Origin: Paenibacillus agricola
GTDB taxonomy: Bacteria > Bacillota > Bacilli > Paenibacillales > NBRC-103111
Reading direction: 5' to 3'
DNA: 64,000 nucleotides
NCBI RefSeq assembly: GCF_011440305.1
Contig: NZ_JAAOIW010000019.1
Coordinates: forward strand, 62,001-126,000
In this document: piece by piece, positions 48,056 to 56,829 of the stretch
Layout: every line of letters begins with the position of its first letter
Numbering within the stretch: the first letter of the stretch is position 1
Notes under the pieces: model-generated
What the model was told of the DNA's origin: nothing
What the model saw: only the letters and a program-made list of their open reading frames with translations
Database searches by the model: none
Made by a program: the position numbers and the translations under genes

Positions 48056-48919
48056 ATGAACGTGTCCACCTCTTTAAATATCTTTTACGCCCCCGACGTA
48101 TGCGTGCCGGATTCAGTCCGCCGCTGCGCTGTAGCAGGATTTGTTTCTTTGGATATGAACTATTGGGACCATCAGAAGCAAATGCTGCAAAGCAGCCCAC
48201 AAGAGGAGGAAGCATGGGCTCGGGAAATCCGGGCCAGCGCGGACAATCACGGTGTCCGTATCACCCAGATGCACGGGCCTGTTCATGGATCAACCTTTTC
48301 GAATCTAGCACACGGCATGACCTTGGAGTCGTTTGAGAAGCTGCTTGAAAGATCGCTGAGGTCGGCTGCCATATTGGGCGTACCTTGGGTTGTGCTTCAT
48401 CCGACGAATGTGACTCGCGTGGAAGGTGAATCGTTCCAGGAAGCACTTGAATATAACGTAAATTTTTACCGAAAAATAATCCCAGTTCTTGAACAAACCG
48501 GTGTCGGGATCGCTCTGGAAAATATGATTGGTCAGCGTGGAACCCGTATTACGCATTTCGCATTGCCGGAGGAGCTTGTCGAGCTGATCGACACCCTCAA
48601 CCATCCACTTGTTGGTGCATGCTGGGATACCGGCCACGGACACATTACGTCACTAGACCAAGCGGCCAGTATAAGCACCCTTGGCTCACGGCTGAAAACG
48701 ACTCATATTCAGGACAACGACGGTACGAATGACCAACATCTGCTCCCGTACCAAGGCACCATTCCTTGGAACGAAGTTGTTCAAACGCTCAAGCGAATCG
48801 GCTATACGGGTGATTTTACATACGAGACGCATAACAGCATCCGCACCTTGCCGGACGGCATACGCGATGCGGGCTTGAAGTATGCGCTCGACTTAGGCAA
48901 TTATGTCATATCGTTGTAA
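48056..48919 (+). CDS. Sugar phosphate isomerase/epimerase (TIM barrel)
   Basis: This 287-residue xylose-isomerase-like TIM barrel has metal ligands in IALENMIG (Glu), CWDTGHGH (Asp, His), KTTHIQDND (His) and FTYETHNS (Glu). The family includes hexulose-phosphate isomerases, inosose dehydratases and endonuclease IV-like enzymes; the substrate is not known. AGGAGG lies 6 nt before ATG 48056. It leads an operon with the histidine phosphatase. Confidence 0.9.
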   Translation: MNVSTSLNIFYAPDVCVPDSVRRCAVAGFVSLDMNYWDHQKQMLQSSPQEEEAWAREIRASADNHGVRITQMHGPVHGSTFSNLAHGMTLESFEKLLERSLRSAAILGVPWVVLHPTNVTRVEGESFQEALEYNVNFYRKIIPVLEQTGVGIALENMIGQRGTRITHFALPEELVELIDTLNHPLVGACWDTGHGHITSLDQAASISTLGSRLKTTHIQDNDGTNDQHLLPYQGTIPWNEVVQTLKRIGYTGDFTYETHNSIRTLPDGIRDAGLKYALDLGNYVISL

Positions 48920-48941
48920 GTAAACTACGGGAGTGAACCGC

Positions 48942-49637
48942 ATGAAAATCTATTTGATCCGCCACGCCGAACCCGATTACCCGAATAATACCATTACGGC
49001 CGCGGGACATTTGGAAGCGCAAGCATTGGCAAGCCTGCTGCAAGAAATCGGCATCGATCGCATCTATTGCTCACCGATCGAACGGGCCGTCCTTACGATG
49101 CAATATACCGCCAATCTTCTCGGCATCGAACCGGTTATCGAACCGTGGACGCGCGAATTAAATTGGCAAGCTCCCGACGACCAGGGCCGCCCCATCGCAG
49201 CGTGGAACATCCCCGGTGAAACGGTGCGCGCCAGCCGGCCTTACCCCGATCATGAAATATGGCCAGCACGGGCACCTTATCAGAATTATGTTGATCATTA
49301 CGAAACGATCAAAACCAATTCCGATGAATTTTTGCAACGGCACGGATATATCCGAGAGGACGGGCGTTATCGGATTGACAAACCGAACCAGGAATCAATC
49401 GCCGTGTTTTGCCATTTGGGCTTCGGGCTTACGTGGCTGTCTCATTTACTGGAGCTTCCTTTCCCAATCGTCTGGAGCGGATTCTGGCTACCCCCTAGCT
49501 CCGTAACAACGATTTTGTTCGAGGAGAGAAGTGAGCAATGGGCCACCCCCCGCTGCATCGGTCTTGGATGCGTGGCCCATCTTCACAAGGCGAAACTGCC
49601 CGTCTCGCCTATGGGTTTGATGGCGAACACCATTTGA
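48942..49637 (+). CDS. Histidine phosphatase family protein
   Basis: The phosphoglycerate-mutase-like protein of 231 residues has the catalytic RH pair in IYLIRHAEPDY and the second histidine in AVFCHLGFG. Arg in YCSPIERAVLTM binds phosphate. The substrate is unknown but its operon partner suggests a sugar phosphate. ATG 48942 follows GGGAG by 8 nt; GTG 48933 is also in frame but lies too close to the site. Confidence 0.88.
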   Translation: MKIYLIRHAEPDYPNNTITAAGHLEAQALASLLQEIGIDRIYCSPIERAVLTMQYTANLLGIEPVIEPWTRELNWQAPDDQGRPIAAWNIPGETVRASRPYPDHEIWPARAPYQNYVDHYETIKTNSDEFLQRHGYIREDGRYRIDKPNQESIAVFCHLGFGLTWLSHLLELPFPIVWSGFWLPPSSVTTILFEERSEQWATPRCIGLGCVAHLHKAKLPVSPMGLMANTI

Positions 49638-49768
49638 CTTCGACGATTTCTGACGCAACTGCCCCCGTATCCGCGCCAAGCGAATCGTGGGCTTTTTCCG
49701 TTTGCGGTACGAAGTAATTTCCGAGCCTCGTATCCTTGTATATTACTTAAAAATTAACCGATTTACAA

Positions 49769-49807
49769 ATAAAAGCTTACAAAGTATTAGCCTTTGTAAG
49801 CTTTTAT
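49769..49807. terminator. Terminator after the isomerase/phosphatase operon
   Basis: A perfect 16-bp inverted repeat (49769-49784 with 49792-49807, 7-nt loop) ends in CTTTTAT. Confidence 0.75.
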
Positions 49808-49848
49808 GATCATACTTTAGCAACCTCTCATGCTTCTTCCCATCGGTT

Positions 49849-50052
49849 CTACAGCACGAGGTAAATGTATTTGTGATCAAGTTCCAAATTGCCCGGCTCC
49901 AGATTCTCTGATTGACCGTTTTCTAACCCATCATTGCCTACTTCCAGCTCACCCCGCATCAGTTTGTTTTCGGGATCGACCAAATGCTCGCCTGTCTTGA
50001 GGTCGAACTCCCAGCCATGCCAAGGGCAGCGGAGAATTTCATTGTCCCTCAA
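49849..50052 (-). pseudogene. Rieske [2Fe-2S] protein remnant
   Basis: The frame reads LRCPWHGWEFDLKTGEHLVD, the second half of a Rieske cluster site (C-x2-H plus WEFD). The first CxH ligand pair and everything N-terminal are missing. About 65 codons remain, with an Asn/Glu/Leu-rich tail. A TTG opens the frame, with no ribosome site. Confidence 0.6.
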
Positions 50053-50117
50053 AGAAAAGCTTTATTATAATTAACCACATTTTAGTACAAATAACCAAAG
50101 TTTATATCCGTTTATGC

Positions 50118-51335
50118 CTATATCAACTCATTGCGCGCCTTCAAAAATTTGTATAAGATGTATCCAAATACAGCACTAATCAGCGCACATAAACCTATAA
50201 AGCCATATCCAGCTTGAAGCCCGCGCAGTAAGCCCTGTTCCAAATCCGTTCCGTAGCCAGCTTTAACTCCACTTGTGATGGCACCAATCACATAATTGCC
50301 GATCACACTGCCTATTCCCATTAAAGTAACCGTAAATGTGATCGCGGTATCACTGCCGCGGGGGTATCTCGTGGCAATAAATGCCATGATAGTCGGATAA
50401 ATAGGAGCGATCCCCACCCCTGCTGCTGCAAAAAGAAAGACCATCGATTCCCCGCCCACAATAGCAATAAAGGTACAAACTGCGGAGAAGCCGGAAAAAA
50501 TGATAAGCGATAGCGTAAACCCTATTTTATCCGTGACCGGTCCGAGAAACAGTCTGGCAGCCGAGAAGCAAAAAAAGAACGCAGACAGCATCCCAGACGC
50601 GGCTACTGTGCTCCAACCATACGATTTTTCCAAAAAATTGACCAGCCACCCTCCAACCGCCAATTCCGAAACAACGCCAAATGTCAGCATAAGCATCAGT
50701 AGCCATAACGCAGGGTCACGCATGAGTGCTTTCAGCGGAATTCGATCTTCATGAGGCAGGTCGTCACCTGGAAAGGAGCTTAAAAGTGCAGGGATCATCG
50801 GCAGCACCGACAAGGAAAGCATAATCAGGTACATCCCCCGCCAATCCAGCAAATGGCCATAAAGGTGCACAGACATTAAACCTGTGGCAATCATTGGAGC
50901 TACGGTCGAGCTGATTCCATAAAAGAAATGGGATAAATTCATCATGGTACCGGTGTTTTTCGTGAAAATGCGCGCACCTAATATGGCAAGACCGATTTCG
51001 AGCATGCCATTGCCGATGTACATCAAGAAATAAGAGGATGAAAACACAGGATAGCTGTGTGAGAAAAAGATCAGGATACCAGAAACCAGCATAGCTGCAA
51101 AGGCAGTCAGGCTGACGTTTTTGATACCCAGCTTTTTCGTTAAATAACCTGTGAAGGAGCAGGCAATTAAATAACCCAACGCATTAAGCGAGAGCAATGA
51201 GCCTAGCTGTACTTCATCCAAGTTAAAATCGTATTGAATTCTTGGAATCGCGGGTCCTTTAATATTTTCCGATATTCCAAAAATAATAAATCCAATAAAA
51301 ATAGTTGCTAATTGCATGGCATACTTTTTATTCAT
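50118..51335 (-). CDS. MFS transporter (FucP/NarK-like)
   Basis: This 405-residue transporter has about 12 hydrophobic segments. Motifs include GPAIPRIQYDFNLDEVQLG, GYLTKKLGIKNVSL, NLSHFFYGISSTVAP and PIYPTIMAFIATRYP. ATG 51335 overlaps the acetamidase stop (ATGA), so the two are translationally coupled. Substrate is unknown; coupling to an amidase suggests an amide, formamide or organic acid substrate. Confidence 0.88.
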   Translation of the reverse strand: MNKKYAMQLATIFIGFIIFGISENIKGPAIPRIQYDFNLDEVQLGSLLSLNALGYLIACSFTGYLTKKLGIKNVSLTAFAAMLVSGILIFFSHSYPVFSSSYFLMYIGNGMLEIGLAILGARIFTKNTGTMMNLSHFFYGISSTVAPMIATGLMSVHLYGHLLDWRGMYLIMLSLSVLPMIPALLSSFPGDDLPHEDRIPLKALMRDPALWLLMLMLTFGVVSELAVGGWLVNFLEKSYGWSTVAASGMLSAFFFCFSAARLFLGPVTDKIGFTLSLIIFSGFSAVCTFIAIVGGESMVFLFAAAGVGIAPIYPTIMAFIATRYPRGSDTAITFTVTLMGIGSVIGNYVIGAITSGVKAGYGTDLEQGLLRGLQAGYGFIGLCALISAVFGYILYKFLKARNELI

Positions 51336-52243
51336 AATGTAGCTAAAAGTTCCTTGGGTAATTTGCACGCTATACTATAAGCAGGATTATAAACATTGGC
51401 GATATCATATTCCACGGTCTGGCCTAATAACAGGCTGGCCTCCGTTGCTGTCAAGCTGTAATCCTCTTGAAGCATCGCCAGCATCTCTGTTGTGGCATGC
51501 TGTAATGCTTGGTCAAGTGGCCTACTGTTGCCGATGCAGAACACATGAGTGTCCGATTCTCCTCGCGGCCAGCCGATCGTTTTACCTTTTCTTAGACGAA
51601 CCGTGAAGCGGACATCTAATGAGATTTCGATACCCGTACCTACGATTTCACCATCACCCTGTGTTGCATGGCCGTCCCCAAGATGAAAAAGCGCGCCTTC
51701 TGTGAGAACTGGAAAATAAACCGTAACTCCGGCAATCAGCTCTCTGTAATCCATATTTCCTCCGTACTCACCGCTTGTAGCCGTAGATATCGATTGTCCC
51801 ATGCCAGGAGCAACCCCAAAGCAGCCTAGAAAGGGTCGCAAAGGCAGCTTCAAATTGGCAAGCCCGGGAGTTGGATTCTCAAGAAAGGCCAGTCCGTTGG
51901 CAACATCTACTGTCCACCTTACAATTTCTGAAGGATGTAACACTGCAGCAATGTGAGGATCAACGACATTAAGTGCAAGTGCATTCCGGGTCCATCCCCA
52001 TTCCCTGTTAGGAACCAACGATTCCAGAGCTACCTCTAGCGTATCGCCTGGCATAGCGCCCTCCACGTAGAAAGGCCCCGTCATCGGGTTTCCACGAGCA
52101 GCCGCAGCCTCGCCTTTATGATCCCAGCCTCTGGCGTCAACAGTAGACGTTACAACTGTATCACCGCTACTAATGTGAAGCACGGGGGGATGCTGTCCCA
52201 AGGTATTAACATATTGCTGGGGTTGAAAATGATGCACGGTCAT
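51332..52243 (-). CDS. Acetamidase/formamidase family hydrolase
   Basis: This 303-residue amidase of the FmdA_AmdA family hydrolyses short-chain amides to acid and ammonia. Typical blocks are RGWDHKGEAAAARGNPMTGPF, PGDTLEVALESLVPNREWGW, FLGCFGVAPGMGQSIST, GEYGGNMDYREL, and FHLGDGHATQGDGEIVGTGIE (each cut short here). ATG 52243 follows GGAGAGG. A long N-terminal extension of the open frame has no support. The gene overlaps the MFS gene by 4 bp. Confidence 0.9.
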   Translation of the reverse strand: MTVHHFQPQQYVNTLGQHPPVLHISSGDTVVTSTVDARGWDHKGEAAAARGNPMTGPFYVEGAMPGDTLEVALESLVPNREWGWTRNALALNVVDPHIAAVLHPSEIVRWTVDVANGLAFLENPTPGLANLKLPLRPFLGCFGVAPGMGQSISTATSGEYGGNMDYRELIAGVTVYFPVLTEGALFHLGDGHATQGDGEIVGTGIEISLDVRFTVRLRKGKTIGWPRGESDTHVFCIGNSRPLDQALQHATTEMLAMLQEDYSLTATEASLLLGQTVEYDIANVYNPAYSIACKLPKELLATL

Positions 52244-52518
52244 TGCGCTGTCACCTCTCCTTGTCCAAGTCTCAATATAGTAATCCTGCCATAACATAAG
52301 CCTTATGTCTATTCTCTTATTTAAATAAACAGGGAACACCCAAATATTGAGCAAATAAATGGATGTTAAATGAAGAATATTTTGTTTAAAACCTACGGAA
52401 AAAAATTCCCCCAAAAATATCTTTCCAAAACACAGTGTAAGAGCATAAAGATTCCTGTTAGTCGAATGAAGAACCTGTAGCCTATAAACGTAATAATATC
52501 CGGAATCAATATTTCCCT

Positions 52519-53088
52519 CTATATGATCGATCTAATGCCTATATATGGGAAAAATCGATTTACACAGGCTTCGATAGTCCGGATGGTCTTACTCGTCGAC
52601 GACCGTATGGAAACTCTGCAGCTGAACCTGTAGCTTATATAATGAGGGGTATAGGAAGCGTATTTTATACGAAAGAATGAATGCGGAGAAAAAGTAATAA
52701 GAACAATCCCTATGCCCTTACCCATTAATGGTACACTCCATTTAATTCCCTGCGCATCCAGCAATGGCAGTAGAAACTTCCGATAGTTCATTCCTGCGTA
52801 AACGTCCACACTGTTTAAATTCAAGCTTAATATCTGATCCGCGACTTTCCTAGACCACTCTTTTTTTTCAGGTGCTTTCATATTGTTAAGCGTTACGTCA
52901 TACGGATCAATAACTTCATCCTTACTTAACAGCCCATACTTGGCAGAAAGAATAAACCAATCGTTGTACCCTTGCTGCTCGATATACTTAACCGCTTTGC
53001 TGAACAATGCCGACTTTACATACAATTCTCTAGATGAGCAACTGTATTCCTGTTTCAACTTGGTACAGCTAATTAAAGCGTACATCAT
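52519..53088 (-). CDS. DUF6884-like protein with divergent C-terminus
   Basis: This 189-residue protein opens with MYALISCTKLKQEYSCSSRE and has YNDWFILSAKYGLLSKDEVI and DPYDVTLNNM, which I recognise as DUF6884 (function unknown). After PLMGKGIGIV the sequence becomes Ser/Arg/Tyr-rich and unlike the family, suggesting that the true C-terminus was lost to a frameshift or rearrangement. AGG precedes ATG 53088. The upstream partner stops at 53101, so the two are cotranscribed. Low GC compared with the acetamidase operon. Confidence 0.65.
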   Translation of the reverse strand: MMYALISCTKLKQEYSCSSRELYVKSALFSKAVKYIEQQGYNDWFILSAKYGLLSKDEVIDPYDVTLNNMKAPEKKEWSRKVADQILSLNLNSVDVYAGMNYRKFLLPLLDAQGIKWSVPLMGKGIGIVLITFSPHSFFRIKYASYTPHYISYRFSCRVSIRSSTSKTIRTIEACVNRFFPYIGIRSII

Positions 53089-53100
53089 AGTCACCTGCCA

Positions 53101-53718
53101 TTATATACCGTCTACGTTTAGTAATGTATCAGCAAATTGAACTGATGCTATAGCAATCATTTCTTTTTCAACCGCAGGCAATGAACAGGACAAACCAGAC
53201 AAGCCTTTGTCACCAGTAAACCAAGGTGCAATGAAAAAGAATATTGGCTCATTTAGCATAGGCGGATCATTAGTTTCAAAGAGGGCTTTTGCCCAAGTCA
53301 TGTATTTCTTACTTGGTTTCTTATAGGCTTGAAACCCATACATCGCATGACTTAAATCGCCAATATGATAAGCAATCCCGTCACCCCATCTTGCGAATTT
53401 ATGCTGGTTCTTACGGATATTCTTTATATTTTCACTGATAGGATTGGTTACGCCCTTTTTTTCAGCTTTGCCTATGTACATCGGTTGGAAGGATGCAGCT
53501 AATCCTTTACCCATCACGTAAATCAAGCCTTCCCAGGCATCGTTACTTATATTATTTTCAATCGTACTAATAATTGCATTTTCCATATCAGCTGAGCGCA
53601 TTAATAATGTACGATCATTCTTTGTTTTGACATTAACTAATAAGCCATCTTTAGTACTAAACAAAGGAACAAAGTAATGATTGGATAACTGCATTAACCA
53701 TTCATTAAAGTCTATCAT
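53101..53718 (-). CDS. GIY-YIG-like protein with RWGDG motif
   Basis: The 205-residue protein contains a GIY-like strand (EGLIYVMGKG), a YIG strand (FQPMYIGKAEKKG) and NQHKFARWGDGIAYHIGDLS. This resembles a GIY-YIG nuclease fold with an unusual spacer; catalytic residues cannot be fixed by eye. The N-terminal 65 residues look like a separate small domain. Its ATG overlaps the stop of the preceding gene (ATGA) and the DUF6884-like gene follows, so all three are in one operon. Confidence 0.55.
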   Translation of the reverse strand: MIDFNEWLMQLSNHYFVPLFSTKDGLLVNVKTKNDRTLLMRSADMENAIISTIENNISNDAWEGLIYVMGKGLAASFQPMYIGKAEKKGVTNPISENIKNIRKNQHKFARWGDGIAYHIGDLSHAMYGFQAYKKPSKKYMTWAKALFETNDPPMLNEPIFFFIAPWFTGDKGLSGLSCSLPAVEKEMIAIASVQFADTLLNVDGI

Positions 53719-54192
53719 CTGCGGTTCCCCTCTTTGTTTAGGAGCGTGTCTGGATAAGCATCAGAAGCCAGGCTAACAAGTTGATATTCAATTGATCCAA
53801 TGGTTTTTGGAAACCCTTTAATTGGCGGCTCTGATATAGCTACCTCAGGAATAACCATCAAAATGCAATCGTAGTTTGCTCGATTATTATCTAACAGATA
53901 AATCTTCCACTTGCTATAAGAGCTTTTTCCTATATTCAAGTTTTTTATATGACTGTTCCAACGTCTTACTGGTGTTTTACTCTTGCCTATATATGGGTAT
54001 ATAATTGTGTTCGTCCTTTACACAAAGTAAATAGATGCACTCCGAATCCTCTTTGCCCTTCAATAGTTTAGTAATGCTGTTTTGAATAGCGATACTATCT
54101 ACGGACTCACCTTTCATGCAAAAGGAACAAGAGTAATATTCCATATAAGGATTAATCCATAGGCTAAATAAAATCTTTTTTTCAAATGTCAT
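53715..54192 (-). pseudogene. GIY-YIG protein split by a 2-nt deletion in a TA run
   Basis: ATG 54192 (GGAGAG upstream) opens a frame that reads ECIYLLCVKDEHNYIPIY and then stops at 53977. If the TA run at about 53990-54001 had one more TA unit, the frame would continue IGKSKTPVRRWNSHIKNL and run on through the second ORF (53939-53715) to a stop overlapping the next gene. The joined product would be about 157 residues with the GIY-YIG hallmark (IYLLC, PIYIGKS, RRW..H). I annotate it as a single gene with a frameshift; slippage could restore it. Confidence 0.7.
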
Positions 54193-54335
54193 TTAATGCA
54201 CTCTCCGTATTCAATAAGTATGATTATACCATTAACCATTATATGACAAAGTATATTAAGTTTTCTTTCAACAAAAATTCTGATCGAAGCACCACGGCAA
54301 CTGTTCCACCAGTGACAAACGCACGTTCTATATCA

Positions 54336-54365
54336 TTGTGCAGCGGACAAAGGCTCTATTATAAT
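54336..54365 (+). promoter_or_regulatory. Possible promoter before the AbrB-like ORF
   Basis: TTGTGC (54336-54341) and TATAAT (54360-54365) are 18 bp apart, about 40 bp before the AbrB-like start. Confidence 0.4.
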
Positions 54366-54398
54366 AGATATATCAATTGATGAACAACGGGGAGGGGA

Positions 54399-54560
54399 AT
54401 GACAATGGATAACTTCGTGTCTGAAAAAATGACTAAGGCAGGAGAAGTAACAATCCCAACTGAAATAATAGATAAGTTAGAATTACAGGAGGAGATAGAC
54501 TAAAGGAATGCGACAATAAACTAAACAAAGTCGAGGTGTCCGAGATGAGAAAGAAATACG
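54399..54560 (+). pseudogene. AbrB/MazE-like antitoxin fragment, frameshifted
   Basis: GGGGAGGGG precedes ATG 54399. The frame reads SEKMTKAGEVTIPTEIIDKL and ends after 34 codons at LQEEID. One missing base there would continue GDRLKECDNK, the usual LxLxEGD continuation of SpoVT-AbrB swapped-hairpin domains. Downstream sequence is IS3-derived, so the gene was probably cut by the insertion. Confidence 0.55.
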
Positions 54561-54807
54561 ATAAAGAATTCAAGAGAGAAACGGTTAAAATGATTCAGAA
54601 CAGGGGAAACCGGTGGCTCAGGTAGCTAGGGAGCTGGGGTTGTCCGACAATACCTTGTACCGCTGGATGAGCGAATTCAAGCAAGATTCCGGTAACGCTT
54701 TTCGTGGCAGTGGCATCTTAAAGGTCGAAGACAAGAACCAGGCTGACCTGCAAAAGCGGATCTGGCAGCTTGAAATGGAGAATGACATCTTAAAAAAAAC
54801 CATCTAG
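54545..54807 (+). pseudogene. IS3-family transposase OrfA (one-base frameshift)
   Basis: ATG 54545 opens MRKKYDKEFKRETVKMIQ, then runs into a stop. From 54613 a second frame continues VAQVARELGLSDNTLYRWMS (helix-turn-helix) and the leucine-zipper-like WQLEMENDILKKTI tail. A single missing G near 54598 explains the break. Confidence 0.75.
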
Positions 54808-55026
54808 TTCTTCGCAAAAGACCGTCGGTAAGTTACACGTTTATCTATGAACACCGCTACGAGTACCGACTGGAGAAGATGTGCCGCATTATGGAAGTTT
54901 CTCGTAGCGGCTATTACAAGTGGTTAAGGTGTCCTGAGAGTAATCGTGTGCGCCAGCACAACTCTTCGATTGGGTACAACACGCCCACTGATTATGAACG
55001 TTTGTACCATGGTCTGGCTGTGTGAG
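54808..55026 (+). pseudogene. IS3-family transposase OrfB fragment with catalytic core deleted
   Basis: The frame reads FIYEHRYEYRLEKMCRIMEV and SRSGYYKWLR (the HTH_21 start of OrfB), then jumps straight to HNSSIGYNTPTDYER, the C-terminal end. The rve/DDE domain in between is absent. Confidence 0.75.
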
Positions 55027-55102
55027 CATAAAATCTGTGTCTACTATCTTGACAGAAGTCCAATAGGCAGGTGGACCCACTTCTCCCCCAAATCCTAAAT
55101 AG

Positions 55103-55672
55103 TTACCTTCTCACTTTTCGCCAAACAAAGAAAATCATCATTCCTATTACTGCAATTCCAATCACTGTAACCCAGACATACGGATCTATACGGTAGAGTT
55201 CACCTTCAAGATTAACTTGTTCAGTTGGCACTTTGCCATCGCCTAATATAGCTAGATCCTCTTGCACTTGAACTAATACATTCGTCCGGTCGCAAATTAT
55301 GGTAATAAGAAGCTCTTTGTCTCCATACATGGTAGATGGGTGGGCATATACTAAATAATCCTTACCTTCTTCAAAACGAAATCCACAATCACCTCCACCG
55401 CTTCCCGTGTGTATAATGATTTGAGATTCAGATCCACCTTTCCATATATGGCTTACTTCGAATAGTGCGGCTTTCGTCATACTTCCGTTCAAGTTTCTTT
55501 GCTCCTTCACTTCAAGGACACGACCAGCAAAAACTGCTTCCGAACGATTCAATTCTGCTTCGACAGTTTGGGGTTGAGCACATGAACAACCATAAACAGT
55601 CGAAGGAATGAAGATCGTCATGATACTTAAAACTAGACAATACAGCAAAACCAAATTTATTATTTTTCTCAT
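55103..55672 (-). CDS. Secreted/membrane TIMP-like (NTR fold) protein
   Basis: The 189-residue protein has a signal peptide (LLYCLVLSIMTIFIPSTVYG) followed by CSCAQPQTVEAELNRSEAVF, a netrin/TIMP-like domain with four more cysteines (SGGGDCGF, ITIICD), and a C-terminal transmembrane helix (VTVIGIAVIGMMIFFVW) with a basic tail. The mature N-terminal Cys pair matches bacterial TIMP-like proteins of unknown role. It is probably exported and anchored by the C-terminal helix. Confidence 0.75.
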   Translation of the reverse strand: MRKIINLVLLYCLVLSIMTIFIPSTVYGCSCAQPQTVEAELNRSEAVFAGRVLEVKEQRNLNGSMTKAALFEVSHIWKGGSESQIIIHTGSGGGDCGFRFEEGKDYLVYAHPSTMYGDKELLITIICDRTNVLVQVQEDLAILGDGKVPTEQVNLEGELYRIDPYVWVTVIGIAVIGMMIFFVWRKVRR

Positions 55673-55926
55673 TATAGCTCACCCTTCTATCTCCAACATA
55701 AATAACTCAATTATTAAACGATCCGAAGTTACCATATGTTTCAAGTCCATACCAATAAGAAGCAACTAACAGGTGTTAAATTAAGTGAATTTCCTTAATT
55801 CAAAGATGTAGAGACTCGACGGCAATGAACACCCAGTTCAACTATCCTCCCTCTATGAGGAATCGTTAATCTCTCAAATATAAAATAAGAAAGTACTTAA
55901 AGGCTTCTTCTTCACATACTTTGGTA

Positions 55927-56829
55927 ATGACGGGATATGAACATTTCGGAAAGGGAGTTGAAATCATAGTACTATATAAAAAAATGAATATCGAAGGGTT
56001 GAATATTTTTTTTCGTGAAGCCGGATCTACGAACCACCCGACCCTTATCCTTCTTCATGGATTTCCAAGCTCTTCCTATATGTTCAGGGATTTGATTCCT
56101 CTTCTTGCAGACCGATTTCATGTCATTGCTCCTGATAACCCCGGATTTGGAAATAGCAGCATGCCTACTACGGAAGAATATCATTACACCTTCGAAAACT
56201 TATCCATTGTGATTGAAAAGCTGATTGCTAGGCTCTGTATTTCTCACTATATATTGTATATCCATGATTATGGGGGTCCTATCGGATTTAGGTTGGCTAT
56301 TCGTAATCCGAACCGTATTCTTGGTTTTGTTATTCAGAATGCAGTGGCAGATGAGAAAGGGCTGGGGAAACCGTTCGATCTCTTCAAAGCGCTTTGGGTG
56401 GACCGAAACCCAGCAACTGAAGCGGCATTTGCCAAGCTTATAACGTTTGATTTTACAAAAAGTCAATATTTAGTAGGAGCCTGTCAACCTTACCTGATTA
56501 GCCCAGATGGATATTCAATGGACCAATTTTTTCTGGACCGTCCTGGAAATAGCCAAATCCAGCTGGAGCTAGGCTACGATTATAGAAAAAACGTAGAAGA
56601 ATACCCCGTCTGGCAACAATACTTGCGAACCTATCAGCCTCCGACACTGGTAGCCTGGGGTAAAAACGATTTTATCTTTACATTGGAAGGGGCTTATGCC
56701 TTTAGCAGAGAATTAATACATATCCAAACTTGTTTTCTATGCGGGGGACATTTTGTACTGGAGGAACAAAGTCGGCATGTTTCGGAGCTTATCAAGAGCT
56801 TCTTTGGTCGCATATACACTTGGCAGTGA
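55927..56829 (+). CDS. Alpha/beta hydrolase (epoxide hydrolase / haloalkane dehalogenase-like)
   Basis: This alpha/beta hydrolase of about 300 residues has the oxyanion loop LLHGFPSSSYMFRDL and a nucleophile elbow IHDYGGPIGFRLA in which Asp replaces Ser, typical of epoxide hydrolases and dehalogenases. The catalytic His lies in CGGHFVLEEQ. The start is not certain: ATG 55927 and ATG 55984 are both in frame and neither has a clear ribosome site nearby; family alignment favours a start near MNIEGLNIFF (55984). Confidence 0.82.
   Translation: MTGYEHFGKGVEIIVLYKKMNIEGLNIFFREAGSTNHPTLILLHGFPSSSYMFRDLIPLLADRFHVIAPDNPGFGNSSMPTTEEYHYTFENLSIVIEKLIARLCISHYILYIHDYGGPIGFRLAIRNPNRILGFVIQNAVADEKGLGKPFDLFKALWVDRNPATEAAFAKLITFDFTKSQYLVGACQPYLISPDGYSMDQFFLDRPGNSQIQLELGYDYRKNVEEYPVWQQYLRTYQPPTLVAWGKNDFIFTLEGAYAFSRELIHIQTCFLCGGHFVLEEQSRHVSELIKSFFGRIYTWQ

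Larger units (their letters stand above)
54510..55070 (+). mobile_element. Internally deleted IS3-family element
   Basis: The stretch holds both IS3 frames in damaged form, together with a right-end-like TTGACAGAAGTCCAA near 55048-55062. The left end is not clear. Between the start and the end of orfB the whole DDE catalytic region is missing, so the copy cannot move by itself. Confidence 0.65.
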
